This document shows positions 1 to 8,159 of a stretch of 64,000 nt of DNA, in pieces. The DNA is from Alphaproteobacteria bacterium. GTDB lineage: Bacteria; Myxococcota_A; UBA796; GCA-2862545. Each line of letters starts with the position of its first letter. The first letter of the stretch is position 1. Where the stretch lies: positions 558,001 through 622,000 of the forward strand of contig JACKER010000008.1 in NCBI GenBank assembly GCA_020632925.1, in the 5' to 3' direction. The notes under the pieces are model-generated. The model was not told where the DNA came from. It did no database searches and saw only the letters and a list, made by a program, of their open reading frames with translations. Position numbers and translations under genes: made by a program.

Positions 1-1
1 C

Positions 2-2521
2 GCCCTGCTCGAGAAGCGGCCGGAGGACCGCGTTCGCCACGCCGCCGACGCTCGGCGCGCACTCCTGGCACTCGGAGACCCGCCGACCACGGCCGCCGTC
101 GCCACCCCCGTGGCGCGGGTGGCCACCGCGACCTTCGCGTTCGACGACGACACCTTCGAGATCGACCCCGTCACCACCTCGCGCCCCGTGACGATCGACC
201 CCGTCGGAGCGCCACCAGACGCCTGGAGCATGGGGCCCCCCGCCGCCATCCGATCCGGGATCCACCTGCTGTCGCGGCGCCCGTGGCCGCTGGTCGGCCG
301 GACCGGGGAGCAGGACGTCCTGTGGGGCTCGCTGCTGACCACCGTTCGCGAGCGGCGCTGCATCGCGGTGTCCCTGACGGGTCCACCGGGCGTGGGTCGG
401 ACCGCGCTCGCGAGGGCGCTGGCCGAGCACGCGGCGGAGCTCGGGACCGCGGATGCGCTGGTGGCCACCTTCCACGACCCGCCGACGCGCCGTGACGGGC
501 TGGTGGCCGCGCTGGAGCGCCACCTGCGGACCTGGGACAGCCCCGAGCCCGTTCCGCTGGTCGCCTCCGACGTTCCCCTCCCGGGTACGCTCCGCTGGCT
601 GCTCCGGCCCGACACCGCGCCCGGCGACACCGACGAGGTCGATCGGCGCTCCTGGACCTGCGCCGCGCTGGAGGCGCTCGCGGCCGCGCGACCGCTCGTG
701 GTCGTGCTCGACGAGGCCTGGCGCTCGGCCGAGACGCTCGACCTGGTGCGCTCGATGCTGGGTCGACCGAGCCCGATCCTGTTCGTCCTGACGGGCGGGG
801 AGAAGGACCCGCGCGTGGCGCCGGAGGTCACCGAGCTGCCGATCACGCCACTCGCGGAGTCGGACCTGGCCGAGGCGGGCCACGCCATGGGGCTGAGCCG
901 ACGGACGGCCGAGGCGCTCGCTCGCAGCGCGCTGGGACTGCCGGGCGCCGCGGCGCAGCGACTCGCGGCGTGGGGAGCCGCGGACCTGTTGACGACCACC
1001 GACGACGGGGCGCGGCTCGCCGAGCGCGAGGTCGACGCGGAGTCGGCGTGGAACGACGTGCTGGGTCGGATCGCGCCGGATCCGGCCGCTCGACGCTCGC
1101 TCGCCTGCGCGGCCGTCCAGGGCCAGGACATCGACGTGGCCGTGTGGCGTGCGGCGGCCGAAGCGCTCGGCGGACACGACGTCACCCCCCTGCAGGACCG
1201 ACTCGAGGAGGCGGGGCTGGTGCTCTCGGTCCACGACCTCCCCACCTTCGTCTCCGAGGCGTTCCGCCAGCGCGTGGTGCAGCTCGCCGACGAAGCGGGC
1301 GAGGGCGTGTCCGTGAGGGCGGCGGTGGCCGACGCCGCGCGCGATCTCGCTTACGAGGACTGGCAGCACGGCCGGTTCGCATCGACCGTCCTGCGCTCCG
1401 AGCTGGTGCGTGCGGTCGGCACCCTCGAGCCGGCGGACCTCGCCACCCTGGGTGACGCGCTGCGCCGGGAGCGCCGACCGGAGGATGCCCGCGCCGTGCT
1501 GAGGTCGGTGGTGGACAACGAGGCGGACGGGGATCGCTTCCAGTTGGCTCGAGCCCTGTCGAACCTCGGGATCCTCGAGTTCACGACCCGCCGACCGGAG
1601 GCGGCCCGGCCCCTCCTCGAGCGAGCCGCCACCCTGTACGAAGCCCACGGGGACGGCGCCCGCCAGGCCTACGCGCTGGCGAACAGCGCGATGAGTCTCG
1701 CGATGTTGGGCCACATCGACGAGGCGATCGCGCAGTACGACGCATCGGAGCGGATCGCGCTCGCGGCGGGGAGCGACAGCCGCGCGCTGCTCTCGCAGGT
1801 CCGTCGGGACGCGCTCCGCCTGACACGGGCCCGGTTCATCGACGACGAGGGGCGGGAGGAGGCCTTCGCACGGCTGGATGAGCAGGTGCGCACGGGGCGC
1901 CTCACCGGGTTCCTCGCCTCCACGGCGCGATGGGCGCTGTTCGAGTGGTGCGAGCTCGCGGGAGACGAGGCGGAGATCGACCGCCGACTCCAGGAGTTCG
2001 CGTCGGATCCATCGCTGCAGGGCCACCCGGACGTGGAGCTGATGCTCACGGTGCGCCGTGGTGACCTCGACCTGGTGGAGCGCCTCACCGAGCACGGCGC
2101 GAAGCGCGCGGACGACGACTCCTGGCAGGCGCTGGTGGTGGCGGATGCGCTGCTCCGAGCGGGCCTGGTGGACCGCGCCCGCCCCTGGGCCCTGCGCGTG
2201 CTGGCCGACGCGAGGGCGTCCGGGGCCCTCGTTCGCCTGATGGGCGCCCTCCACGCCTGCCAGCGGTGCGAGCCCGAGCTCGAGCGTCGCCGACCCCTGT
2301 TCGAGGAGGCCATTGCCCTCGCACGACGCCTGGGCTTCCACACCTCGATCGGGATGCTCCTCGTCCAGGAGGGGCTCTCGAGCGCGGCCGAGGGGCTGAT
2401 GGACCGGGCCGCCGAGATGTCCGACCGGGTGGATGCGGCGTTGGAGGGCCACCGGATCGCCCCAATGCCCCTGCTGCACCACGGCCGCGCGGAGCTCCGT
2501 TCGCTGGTGGGCCGCTCGTAG
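2..2521 (+). CDS. Ser/Thr kinase-AAA ATPase-TPR regulator, 5' end cut by window edge
   Basis: The reading frame is already open at base 2. The first ~35 visible residues (LLEKRPEDR, then ADARRALLALGD) look like the last helix of a Hanks-type Ser/Thr kinase domain, so the kinase lies mostly outside the window. Next comes an AAA/NACHT-like ATPase: a VGR-type entry motif near residue 98, Walker A GPPGVGRT near residue 127, Walker B LVVVLDEA near residue 231. The rest (from about residue 490) is helical and TPR-like, with repeats such as ALSNLGILEFTTRRPEAA. This kinase-AAA-TPR order is known from PknK-like signalling proteins of myxobacteria. A GTG at 110 could be taken for a start but the homology continues upstream of it. 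Cytosolic signalling protein; input and partners are not visible. Confidence 0.8.
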   Translation, partial: ALLEKRPEDRVRHAADARRALLALGDPPTTAAVATPVARVATATFAFDDDTFEIDPVTTSRPVTIDPVGAPPDAWSMGPPAAIRSGIHLLSRRPWPLVGRTGEQDVLWGSLLTTVRERRCIAVSLTGPPGVGRTALARALAEHAAELGTADALVATFHDPPTRRDGLVAALERHLRTWDSPEPVPLVASDVPLPGTLRWLLRPDTAPGDTDEVDRRSWTCAALEALAAARPLVVVLDEAWRSAETLDLVRSMLGRPSPILFVLTGGEKDPRVAPEVTELPITPLAESDLAEAGHAMGLSRRTAEALARSALGLPGAAAQRLAAWGAADLLTTTDDGARLAEREVDAESAWNDVLGRIAPDPAARRSLACAAVQGQDIDVAVWRAAAEALGGHDVTPLQDRLEEAGLVLSVHDLPTFVSEAFRQRVVQLADEAGEGVSVRAAVADAARDLAYEDWQHGRFASTVLRSELVRAVGTLEPADLATLGDALRRERRPEDARAVLRSVVDNEADGDRFQLARALSNLGILEFTTRRPEAARPLLERAATLYEAHGDGARQAYALANSAMSLAMLGHIDEAIAQYDASERIALAAGSDSRALLSQVRRDALRLTRARFIDDEGREEAFARLDEQVRTGRLTGFLASTARWALFEWCELAGDEAEIDRRLQEFASDPSLQGHPDVELMLTVRRGDLDLVERLTEHGAKRADDDSWQALVVADALLRAGLVDRARPWALRVLADARASGALVRLMGALHACQRCEPELERRRPLFEEAIALARRLGFHTSIGMLLVQEGLSSAAEGLMDRAAEMSDRVDAALEGHRIAPMPLLHHGRAELRSLVGRS

Positions 2522-2539
2522 GGCGGGTACGTCCGGACG

Positions 2540-3073
2540 ATGCCCCGACGCCCCGCGCCACGCGCCTTCCCGCTCTCGGCCGAGCTGCCCGCCGACCAGC
2601 ACGCGGCCCGGGAAGCGCTGATCGCCGCCATCGGCGCCGCGTTCCGCGCCGTCCGCCCACCTCGCCAGGAGCCGTCGCACGCCTCTCCCTACGCCTGGAA
2701 GGGGTTCGACACGTTCCACGCGTACCACGGACCCTGGCAGGCCTTCCCGCTCGAGGCCCTCTGGGCCTGCAGCGACGCGCTGTCGTTCGTACCGGCGCAG
2801 GGGCTCCGCTTCTACCTCCCTGCGGTCCTCTCGCACCTGCTCGCGAACCCGACCGACGCGCTCCCCCAGACGATGCTCGACGGGCTGTGCTCGCTGCTGG
2901 AGGGCCGGGCGCCCGAGCACCGGGCCCTGGTCGCGCTGTTGGACGACGACCAGCGACGCGCCGTCGCCGACGTGATCCGCTTCCATCGGAGCCTGGAGGA
3001 CGACGCTCCTGCCCAGGCGTTGCCGCTCGGTCGCCAGGCCGCCGCCCGATGGCACGCGCCGACGGGTGGGTGA
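2540..3073 (+). CDS. DUF6714-like protein
   Basis: A 177-aa soluble protein beginning 18 bp after the kinase/AAA gene and probably cotranscribed with it. The centre (residues ~55-105) contains WKGFDTFHAYHGPWQAF, then LSFVPAQGLRFYLPAVLSHL, a pattern like the DUF6714 family, in which an aromatic-rich stretch precedes a GFRFYLPAYL-type motif. The biochemical role of that family is unknown. There is no signal peptide or membrane segment. The stop codon directly abuts the stop codon of the convergent lipoprotein gene, leaving no intergenic base. The family assignment is from memory of the motif and is tentative. Confidence 0.6.
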   Translation: MPRRPAPRAFPLSAELPADQHAAREALIAAIGAAFRAVRPPRQEPSHASPYAWKGFDTFHAYHGPWQAFPLEALWACSDALSFVPAQGLRFYLPAVLSHLLANPTDALPQTMLDGLCSLLEGRAPEHRALVALLDDDQRRAVADVIRFHRSLEDDAPAQALPLGRQAAARWHAPTGG

Positions 3074-3589
3074 TCACTCGACGCGCAGGTCGATCCTCAA
3101 CGTGCCGCCGCAGGGGCTCGCATCGCGCTTCCACGCGCCGCTCCCCGTCCCCTGGAACCAGCTGGGATCGGGCTCCGTCGCCAGCGCGGCCTCCAACACC
3201 TCCGGATCGTCGGTGCCAGCGGCCTCCAGAGGCAGGTCGACGCCGTCGTACCGCGGGTCCGGGAGCGCACACAGCGCGCTCGCGTCCCAGCCCGCGGGCA
3301 TGGGCTCCACCCAGGCGGCTCGAGACTCGGTCGAGCCCTTCTGCCCGTCCGCCAGGCACCCGAACCCGTGGTCGATCACGATCTGCAGCACGTCGTCGAA
3401 GGGCTGCCCGCACAGGATCGCCGCGGCGCGGGACGGCGGCAGGCTCGAGGCGCGCAACAGGCCGGGTGCAGTGGCGTCGAACGCGGCGGAGGCGTCGGGT
3501 GCAACGTCGATGTCCAGCACCTCCGCGGTGCCGCTCTCGCAGCCCGCCGACACCGCGACGGCCAGGAACACCATGCTCGTGCGCGTCAT
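3074..3589 (-). CDS. hypothetical lipoprotein
   Basis: A 171-aa protein with a lipoprotein signal peptide: a short hydrophobic stretch ends in AVAVSAGC, giving a predicted lipidated Cys at residue 17. The mature part is acidic with several Cys (AAILCGQPF, GFGCLADGQ, SALCALPDP, SPCGGTLRI), which could form disulfides in the periplasm. No family was recognised. Its ATG overlaps the stop of the upstream PilZ gene by 4 bp (ATGA), so it is the distal gene of the sigma factor / PilZ transcription unit. Confidence 0.7.
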   Translation of the reverse strand: MTRTSMVFLAVAVSAGCESGTAEVLDIDVAPDASAAFDATAPGLLRASSLPPSRAAAILCGQPFDDVLQIVIDHGFGCLADGQKGSTESRAAWVEPMPAGWDASALCALPDPRYDGVDLPLEAAGTDDPEVLEAALATEPDPSWFQGTGSGAWKRDASPCGGTLRIDLRVE

Positions 3590-4200
3590 CGGTCCTCCGA
3601 CCCGCCGACGTGCTGCAGCGTGAAGTCCGAGAGGGCATCGAAGGCCACCTCGGACAGCCGCAGGAACTCGATCGCGAGGCTCGTCCCGCCGTCGACGCGC
3701 CGCACGGCACCGAGCGCGCGCAGCCCGCCGCCCAGGCCCGCCAGCTCCAGCTCCACGAGCACCCGCGTCCCCACGGGGAGCGAGCGTCCGACGACGATCC
3801 GCATGCCCGAGAGCGACAGCTCGACCTCGCCGTCGAGCGCGTCGAAGCCGTCCGGACCAGGGCCCCCGGCGAGCCAGTCCCCGTCGGGATCGTCACCCAC
3901 GATCCAGCGTGTGACCGCCCGTCCCCGGACCCGCGGCGCGGCGCGATCGTCGGTCGCACGGACGCGGTCGCGGCTGACGACCATCACGTCGCCCTCGCGG
4001 CTCACCACGCGTCCGGAGAGGGTGGTCCGGTCACCGACCGCCAACACCACCCGCTGTCCTTCGGTGAGCGGCTCCGCCAGCCAGACGTGCACCTGCTCGG
4101 CCAGGAGGCGACGGAGCACCCCCGGTCGCACGTCGGGCACGTCGCCGACGATCACGACCGTGATGGGGACCGCGACCTCCTCTCCGAGCGGAACGAGCAT
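3586..4200 (-). CDS. PilZ domain protein
   Basis: A 204-aa protein. The C-terminal half (residues ~90-195) looks like a PilZ fold: a basic stretch RAAPRVRGR, then GEVELSLSGMRI (the D/NxSxxG-type motif in the form ELSLSG), then PVGTRVLVELEL, GAVRRVDGG and LAIEFLRLS, ending in a helical segment. PilZ domains usually bind cyclic di-GMP through RxxxR and D/NxSxxG; here the first motif is approximate, so nucleotide binding is uncertain. The N-terminal half resembles a YcgR-N-like beta domain (VVLAVGDRTTLSGRVVSREGDVMVV). It starts 13 bp after the sigma factor gene and overlaps the lipoprotein gene by 4 bp, so the three are probably cotranscribed. Confidence 0.72.
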   Translation of the reverse strand: MLVPLGEEVAVPITVVIVGDVPDVRPGVLRRLLAEQVHVWLAEPLTEGQRVVLAVGDRTTLSGRVVSREGDVMVVSRDRVRATDDRAAPRVRGRAVTRWIVGDDPDGDWLAGGPGPDGFDALDGEVELSLSGMRIVVGRSLPVGTRVLVELELAGLGGGLRALGAVRRVDGGTSLAIEFLRLSEVAFDALSDFTLQHVGGSEDR

Positions 4201-4213
4201 GACGTTCCGTACG

Positions 4214-4936
4214 TCAGGCGGCCGTGCCCCGCAACCACTGGCGCAGCCGCACGATCCCCTGCCCGTTGAGCTGGCAGGCCCGCGACTCGGTCACACCCAG
4301 CACCTCCCCGACTTCCTTGAGGGAGAGCTCGTGGAAGTAGAACAGGACGATCGACACCTTCTCGCGCTCCGGGAGACGCTCGATCGCGGACAGCGTGATG
4401 CGACGCAGCTCCGCCCGCTCGGCCCGCTCCTCCGGCGTGCCGTCCGCCGCCACCAGGTCGGCCAGCGGCGCGCCCGTCCCGTCGTCGGTCGGCGCGTCGA
4501 GCGACAGCAGCGGTCGCGTGTCGCTGTTCGCCACAAATGCGTGGGCGCCGTCGGTGTCCGTGCCGAGGTGCTCCGCGAGCTCGGCGAGCGTCGGGGCGCG
4601 CCCCAGTCGCTCCGAGAGGGACGACCTCGCCTGCTCGAGGGCCTGGGCGCGTCGACGCACGGCGCGCGGCACCCAGTCCGTCGCCCGCAGCGAGTCCAGG
4701 ATCGAGCCCTGGATACGGTGCTTCGCGTACGAGCGGAAGCACACGCCTCGCGAGGGGTCGTAGCGCTCCACCGCCTCGATCAGCCCCATCACCGCCGTCC
4801 CGATCAGGTCGTCGAGGTCGACCCCCTTGGGCAGGCGGGCGTGGGTGCGGCGCGCGATGGCGCACGCCAGCGGGTAGTGCTCCGCCACGAGCGCCATGTT
4901 GCTGACCGGGACCGCGTCTGTCGACATGCTGCACAT
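4214..4936 (-). CDS. sigma-28 (FliA/WhiG family) RNA polymerase sigma factor
   Basis: A 240-aa sigma-70-family protein with regions 2, 3 and 4. Region 2 is seen in LDDLIGTAVMGLIEAVERYDPSRG followed by FRSYAKHRIQGSILDSLR, the hallmark of FliA/SigD/WhiG. Region 3 is in RRRAQALEQARSSLSERLGR, and region 4 is ERLPEREKVSIVLFYFHELSLKEVGEVLGVTESR with its helix-turn-helix. The ATG at 4936 is preceded by a GGGGG run 6 nt upstream; ATG 4927 and TTG 4951 are alternatives. A sigma-54 promoter lies just upstream. A FlgM-like gene precedes it and PilZ and lipoprotein genes follow. No flagellar structural genes are present, so it may direct a motility or developmental regulon encoded elsewhere. Confidence 0.88.
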   Translation of the reverse strand: MCSMSTDAVPVSNMALVAEHYPLACAIARRTHARLPKGVDLDDLIGTAVMGLIEAVERYDPSRGVCFRSYAKHRIQGSILDSLRATDWVPRAVRRRAQALEQARSSLSERLGRAPTLAELAEHLGTDTDGAHAFVANSDTRPLLSLDAPTDDGTGAPLADLVAADGTPEERAERAELRRITLSAIERLPEREKVSIVLFYFHELSLKEVGEVLGVTESRACQLNGQGIVRLRQWLRGTAA

Positions 4937-4972
4937 CCGATACCCCCACAAGCTTCGTCGATGGGGGGGATC

Positions 4973-4988
4973 GCAAGCCGCGTGCCAG
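4973..4988 (-). promoter_or_regulatory. sigma-54 (-24/-12) promoter of the FliA-type sigma gene
   Basis: On the minus strand the sequence reads CTGGCACG-N4-TTGC, matching the RpoN consensus core TGGCACG-N4-TTGC at every fixed position. GG and GC are separated by exactly 10 nt. Transcription would start about 12 nt further, near 4961, just before the start codon at 4936. The only enhancer-binding protein in the window, at 5390-6841, starts about 400 bp away on the opposite strand and is the obvious candidate activator. Confidence 0.8.
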
Positions 4989-5034
4989 GCTGGCTCGCCC
5001 GATACATCAGGTTCGACCGTATCGACGGGACGAG

Positions 5035-5050
5035 TCTGTCCCGAGACAGA
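5035..5050 (-). other. short hairpin after the FlgM-like gene
   Basis: Perfect 6-bp inverted repeat TCTGTC-CCGA-GACAGA immediately downstream of the FlgM-like stop codon on the minus strand. There is no T run, so it is at best an attenuator or mRNA-end stabiliser rather than a clear intrinsic terminator. Confidence 0.4.
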
Positions 5051-5051
5051 G

Positions 5052-5249
5052 TCAGATTCGATACGGGTCGTCCGCGAGGAGGGCGTCCAGCAGACGCTCC
5101 ATCCCGTCGGCGTCCGCGGCGACCGAGAGATCGAGCCGTCCCTCCAGCCACAGCTGCCGAAGGCACTCCACGCGTCGTGCGCGCTCCTCGGGTGTCTCGT
5201 CGAGGTCGCGCCGACCGTGGATGCGAGGCATGGAGAGGGATCGTTTCAT
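5052..5249 (-). CDS. small FlgM-like protein, possible anti-sigma-28 factor
   Basis: A 65-aa basic/acidic protein. The ATG at 5249 has a good GGAGG 8-9 nt upstream, which favours it over the in-frame start at 5282. The C-terminal half (RVECLRQLWLEGRLDLS, then MERLLDALL) resembles the FlgM sigma-binding region, where an arginine-valine helix, a GxL turn and a short final helix wrap sigma-28. Its position 100 bp upstream of a FliA-type sigma gene on the same strand supports an anti-sigma role. The match is short and remote, so a different small regulator is possible. Confidence 0.5.
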   Translation of the reverse strand: MKRSLSMPRIHGRRDLDETPEERARRVECLRQLWLEGRLDLSVAADADGMERLLDALLADDPYRI

Positions 5250-5389
5250 TCCTGACTCCCTCCTCGCCGCGCGGGGGCCCATCGGACTGCGGTGCCGTCC
5301 TGCTCCTCTCGGCCCCCGAGCGCGACGGTTGAGGGGACAGATGCATCGAGGCTTGGTGCGGATGCGGTCACGTGCTTGACTGTGGCCGG

Positions 5390-6841
5390 ATGGACCTGGA
5401 AGAGCCCTGCATCCTGGTGGTCGAGGACGATGCCGCGCAGCGACGCGCGCTCGAGCGCCTGCTCACCCGGCGAGACTTCACGGTGGCCACGGCCGTCGAC
5501 GGCGCAGACGCGATCGAGGTGGTCACGCGGCGCGACGTGGTGGTCGCCATCGTCGACCTCCAGCTCCCGGACACCCACGGGTTGGACCTGATCCGACGCA
5601 TCGCCGCCGTGCGTCCGTCGACCGAGTGCATCGTGCTCACCGGCTACGGCAGCGCCAGCGTCGCCGAGGAGGCCCGGCTGGCGGGCGCCTCCGACTACTT
5701 CGAGAAGCCCATCGTCGACAGCACCCGGTTCTTCCAGGTCGTCCGCAAGTCCTGGCAGCTCCAGCGCCTCCGTCTCCAGCTGGCGAGCACCTCCCCCCTC
5801 ACGACGCACCGTATCATCGGTGACTCCCCCTCCATGGTCCGCCTCCGGGACCTCGTCGACCGCATCGCGGGAACCTCTGCGCCCGTCCTGATCACGGGCG
5901 AGAGCGGGGTGGGCAAGGAGGTCGTCGCCGAGACCATCCACGAGCGCAGTCGCCGCAAGGGCGAGTTCGTCCGCATCAACTGCGCCGCTCTCCCCGAGTC
6001 CCTCATCGAGGCGGAGCTCTTCGGCGCCGAGCCCGGCACGTTCACCGGGCAGACGGGCCGACGCGACGGCCTGTTCATGACGGCGGCCAACGGCACCATC
6101 TTCCTCGACGAGATCGGGGAGATGCCCATCGGCCTGCAGCCCAAGCTCCTGCGCGTCCTCGAGAGCCGCAAGGTCCGTCCGCTCGGTGCCCGCAAGGAGC
6201 TCGACGCGACCGCGCGGGTCGTCGCGGCCACGAACGTCGATCTGCGGAACGCCATCACGGCCGGGACGTTCCGTGAGGACCTGTTCTTCCGACTCGCGGT
6301 CCTGGCCGTCGAGGTGCCCCCGCTGCGCGAACGCATCGAGGACATCCCGTTGCTCGCGGTCCACTTCGCGCGCCGGTACGCGAACCTCGAGGGGCGATCC
6401 TCGGTCGACCTCCCGCCGGAGACGCTGCGGGTGCTGATGGCGCACACCTGGCCCGGGAACGTGCGCGAGCTCGCGAACACCCTGCAGCGCGCCGTCGTGC
6501 TCTCCCCCGATCGACGTATCCGCCCCGAGGAGCTGGGCCTCGGCCCCGCGATCGCGCCACCGGAGCCGCCCCCGGATGGGTCGCCTCCGCCGTCCGCGCC
6601 AACCGCGACCGGCTGGGAGGACCTTCACGATCTGCCGCTGACCAGGGCGAAGGAGGCGCTGCTCGACCGCTTCGTGCCGGCCTACCTCGAGCGCAAGCTC
6701 CGCGAGCACGGCGGCGTGGTGTCGCGCGCAGCGGCGGCGAGCGGGCTGCAGCGCCCCAACTTCCGCCGCGAGATGAAGCGCTACGGCGTGGTCAGCCCAG
6801 GCTCGGGAGACGAGGAGCCAGATCCCGAGCGAAGTACGTGA
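5390..6841 (+). CDS. NtrC-type sigma-54-dependent response regulator
   Basis: A 483-aa protein with three domains. The receiver (residues 5-120) has the acidic pair VVEDD, phospho-acceptor Asp56 in AIVDLQLPD and Lys in YFEKP. The AAA+ sigma-54 interaction domain (~145-375) has Walker A GESGVGKE near 170 and TIFLDEIGEM as Walker B. The C-terminal Fis-type helix-turn-helix (~430-475) contains GGVVSRAAAASGLQRPNFRR. The loop that contacts sigma-54, usually GAFTGA, reads GTFTGQ (residues 216-221); the F-T-G core is kept. The ATG at 5390 is used because the receiver begins right after it. It lies divergent to the FlgM-like/sigma unit and likely activates the sigma-54 promoter there. No cognate kinase is adjacent. 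Its last 50 bp overlap hemB tail to tail. Confidence 0.92.
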   Translation: MDLEEPCILVVEDDAAQRRALERLLTRRDFTVATAVDGADAIEVVTRRDVVVAIVDLQLPDTHGLDLIRRIAAVRPSTECIVLTGYGSASVAEEARLAGASDYFEKPIVDSTRFFQVVRKSWQLQRLRLQLASTSPLTTHRIIGDSPSMVRLRDLVDRIAGTSAPVLITGESGVGKEVVAETIHERSRRKGEFVRINCAALPESLIEAELFGAEPGTFTGQTGRRDGLFMTAANGTIFLDEIGEMPIGLQPKLLRVLESRKVRPLGARKELDATARVVAATNVDLRNAITAGTFREDLFFRLAVLAVEVPPLRERIEDIPLLAVHFARRYANLEGRSSVDLPPETLRVLMAHTWPGNVRELANTLQRAVVLSPDRRIRPEELGLGPAIAPPEPPPDGSPPPSAPTATGWEDLHDLPLTRAKEALLDRFVPAYLERKLREHGGVVSRAAAASGLQRPNFRREMKRYGVVSPGSGDEEPDPERST

Positions 6842-7784
6842 TCAGGATGTCGGCGCCGGCCCGCTTCATCGACAGCAGGCTCTCCCTGGCGATCGCGTCC
6901 CCGTCGATCCAGCCTCGCTGCGCGGCCGCCTTCACCATCGCGTACTCGCCCGAGACGTTGTAGCAGGCGACCGGCAGGTCGAAGGTGTCCTTGAGGGCCT
7001 TCACCAGGTCGAGGTACGCCAGCGCGGGCTTGACCATCAGCACGTCGGCGCCCTGCTCCACGTCGAGCGCTGCCTCGCGCAGGCCCTCGCGGGCGTTGGC
7101 GGGGTCCATCTGGTACGTCTTGCGGTCCCCGAAGGCCGGAGCGCTGTCCACCGCCTCCCGGAACGGCCCATAGAACGCCGAGGCGTACTTGACCGCGTAG
7201 CTCATGATGGGGACGGTCTCGAGCCCCTCGCCGTCGAGCGCGCCCCGCATCGCGCCGATCATCCCGTCGATCATGCCGGACGGCGCCAGCATGTCGGCCC
7301 CTGCCCGCGCGTGGCTCAGCGCCTGCTTCTGCAGGTTGGCGAGCGTGGGGTCGTTGAGGAGCGCCCCACCGTCCGACACCACGCCGCAGTGGCCGTGCGA
7401 GGTGTACTCGCAGAAGCAGACGTCGGTGATCACGTAGAGCTCGGGCCACCGCTGCTTGAGCAGCCGGACCGTCTTCTGCACGATGCCGTGCTCGTCGTCC
7501 CAGGTGTCCGAACCCACGGCGTCCTTCTGCTCGGGCACGCCGAACACGAGCACCTTGTCCACACCGGCCGCGAGGATGGCGTCGATCTCGGCGGGCAGCG
7601 TGTCGAGGGAGTGGCTGTGGATGCCGGGCATCGACGGTATCTCGCGCTTCACCCCCACGCCGGGCTGCACGAAGATCGGCATGATCAGGTCCTCGCGGTG
7701 GACCACCGTCTCGCGCACCATGCCGCGCAGGGCGGCGTGTCCACGCAGGCGGCGCGGCCGTCGAGGCTGGGGGAAGCTGGACAC
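6792..7784 (-). CDS. hemB: delta-aminolevulinic acid dehydratase (porphobilinogen synthase)
   Basis: A 330-aa protein that condenses two 5-aminolevulinate molecules to porphobilinogen in haem/corrin synthesis. Both Schiff-base lysine motifs are present: MSYAVKYAS and LMVKPALAYLD. The metal-site segment TDVCFCEYTSHGHCG has the three cysteines of the zinc-dependent type rather than the Mg-type Asp version. The GTG at 7784 is chosen because AGGAGG lies 5 nt upstream and the homology begins there; the frame upstream reads through the preceding gene. It is the third gene of a unit with a cyclase and a small membrane protein, 23 bp after the latter. Confidence 0.96.
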   Translation of the reverse strand: MSSFPQPRRPRRLRGHAALRGMVRETVVHREDLIMPIFVQPGVGVKREIPSMPGIHSHSLDTLPAEIDAILAAGVDKVLVFGVPEQKDAVGSDTWDDEHGIVQKTVRLLKQRWPELYVITDVCFCEYTSHGHCGVVSDGGALLNDPTLANLQKQALSHARAGADMLAPSGMIDGMIGAMRGALDGEGLETVPIMSYAVKYASAFYGPFREAVDSAPAFGDRKTYQMDPANAREGLREAALDVEQGADVLMVKPALAYLDLVKALKDTFDLPVACYNVSGEYAMVKAAAQRGWIDGDAIARESLLSMKRAGADILITYFARDLAPRLPSLG

Positions 7785-7807
7785 GAGCACCTCCTGGAAG
7801 GGCTGGT

Positions 7808-8125
7808 CTACCAGACCCCGGTACGGTCCGCGAGCCACGAGAAGAACAGGATCCCCACCCAGGTGGCCACGGTGAGCAGCGTCACGACCCTGGGACGGCC
7901 GATCGCCCGGATCTCGACGCCGACGCAGGCCGCCGTGACGACGAGCGAGGCGAGCAGCAGGAACACGGACCAGCCGGAGCCGGTCCGCACCACGTCGAGC
8001 AGCACCGGCACCATCACGACGACGACGTGCGCGAGCAGCGAGAACAGGACCGGCCGCAGGATCGGCTCCTCGGTGTACGGCAGCACCCACTGCTCGATCC
8101 AGACTGGCCACCGCGCTTGGTCCAT
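7808..8125 (-). CDS. small integral membrane protein, unknown function
   Basis: A 105-aa protein with three likely membrane helices (LRPVLFSLLAHVVVVMVPVLL, WSVFLLLASLVVTAACV, VVTLLTVATWVGILFFSWLA) and a short N-terminal amphipathic stretch. The ATG at 8125 has AGGAG 5 nt upstream; the ATG at 8140 is not preceded by a ribosome site. It sits between the cyclase gene (34 bp) and hemB (23 bp) on the same strand, suggesting cotranscription. No family was recognised. Confidence 0.72.
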   Translation of the reverse strand: MDQARWPVWIEQWVLPYTEEPILRPVLFSLLAHVVVVMVPVLLDVVRTGSGWSVFLLLASLVVTAACVGVEIRAIGRPRVVTLLTVATWVGILFFSWLADRTGVW

Positions 8126-8159
8126 CGCCGCTCCTATCACGCGCGCCGACGTCCCCGCC

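Noticed and set aside
4214..5249. Flagellar operon
   Set aside because: Only the sigma factor and an FlgM-like protein suggest it; no structural, motor or export flagellar gene is in the window.
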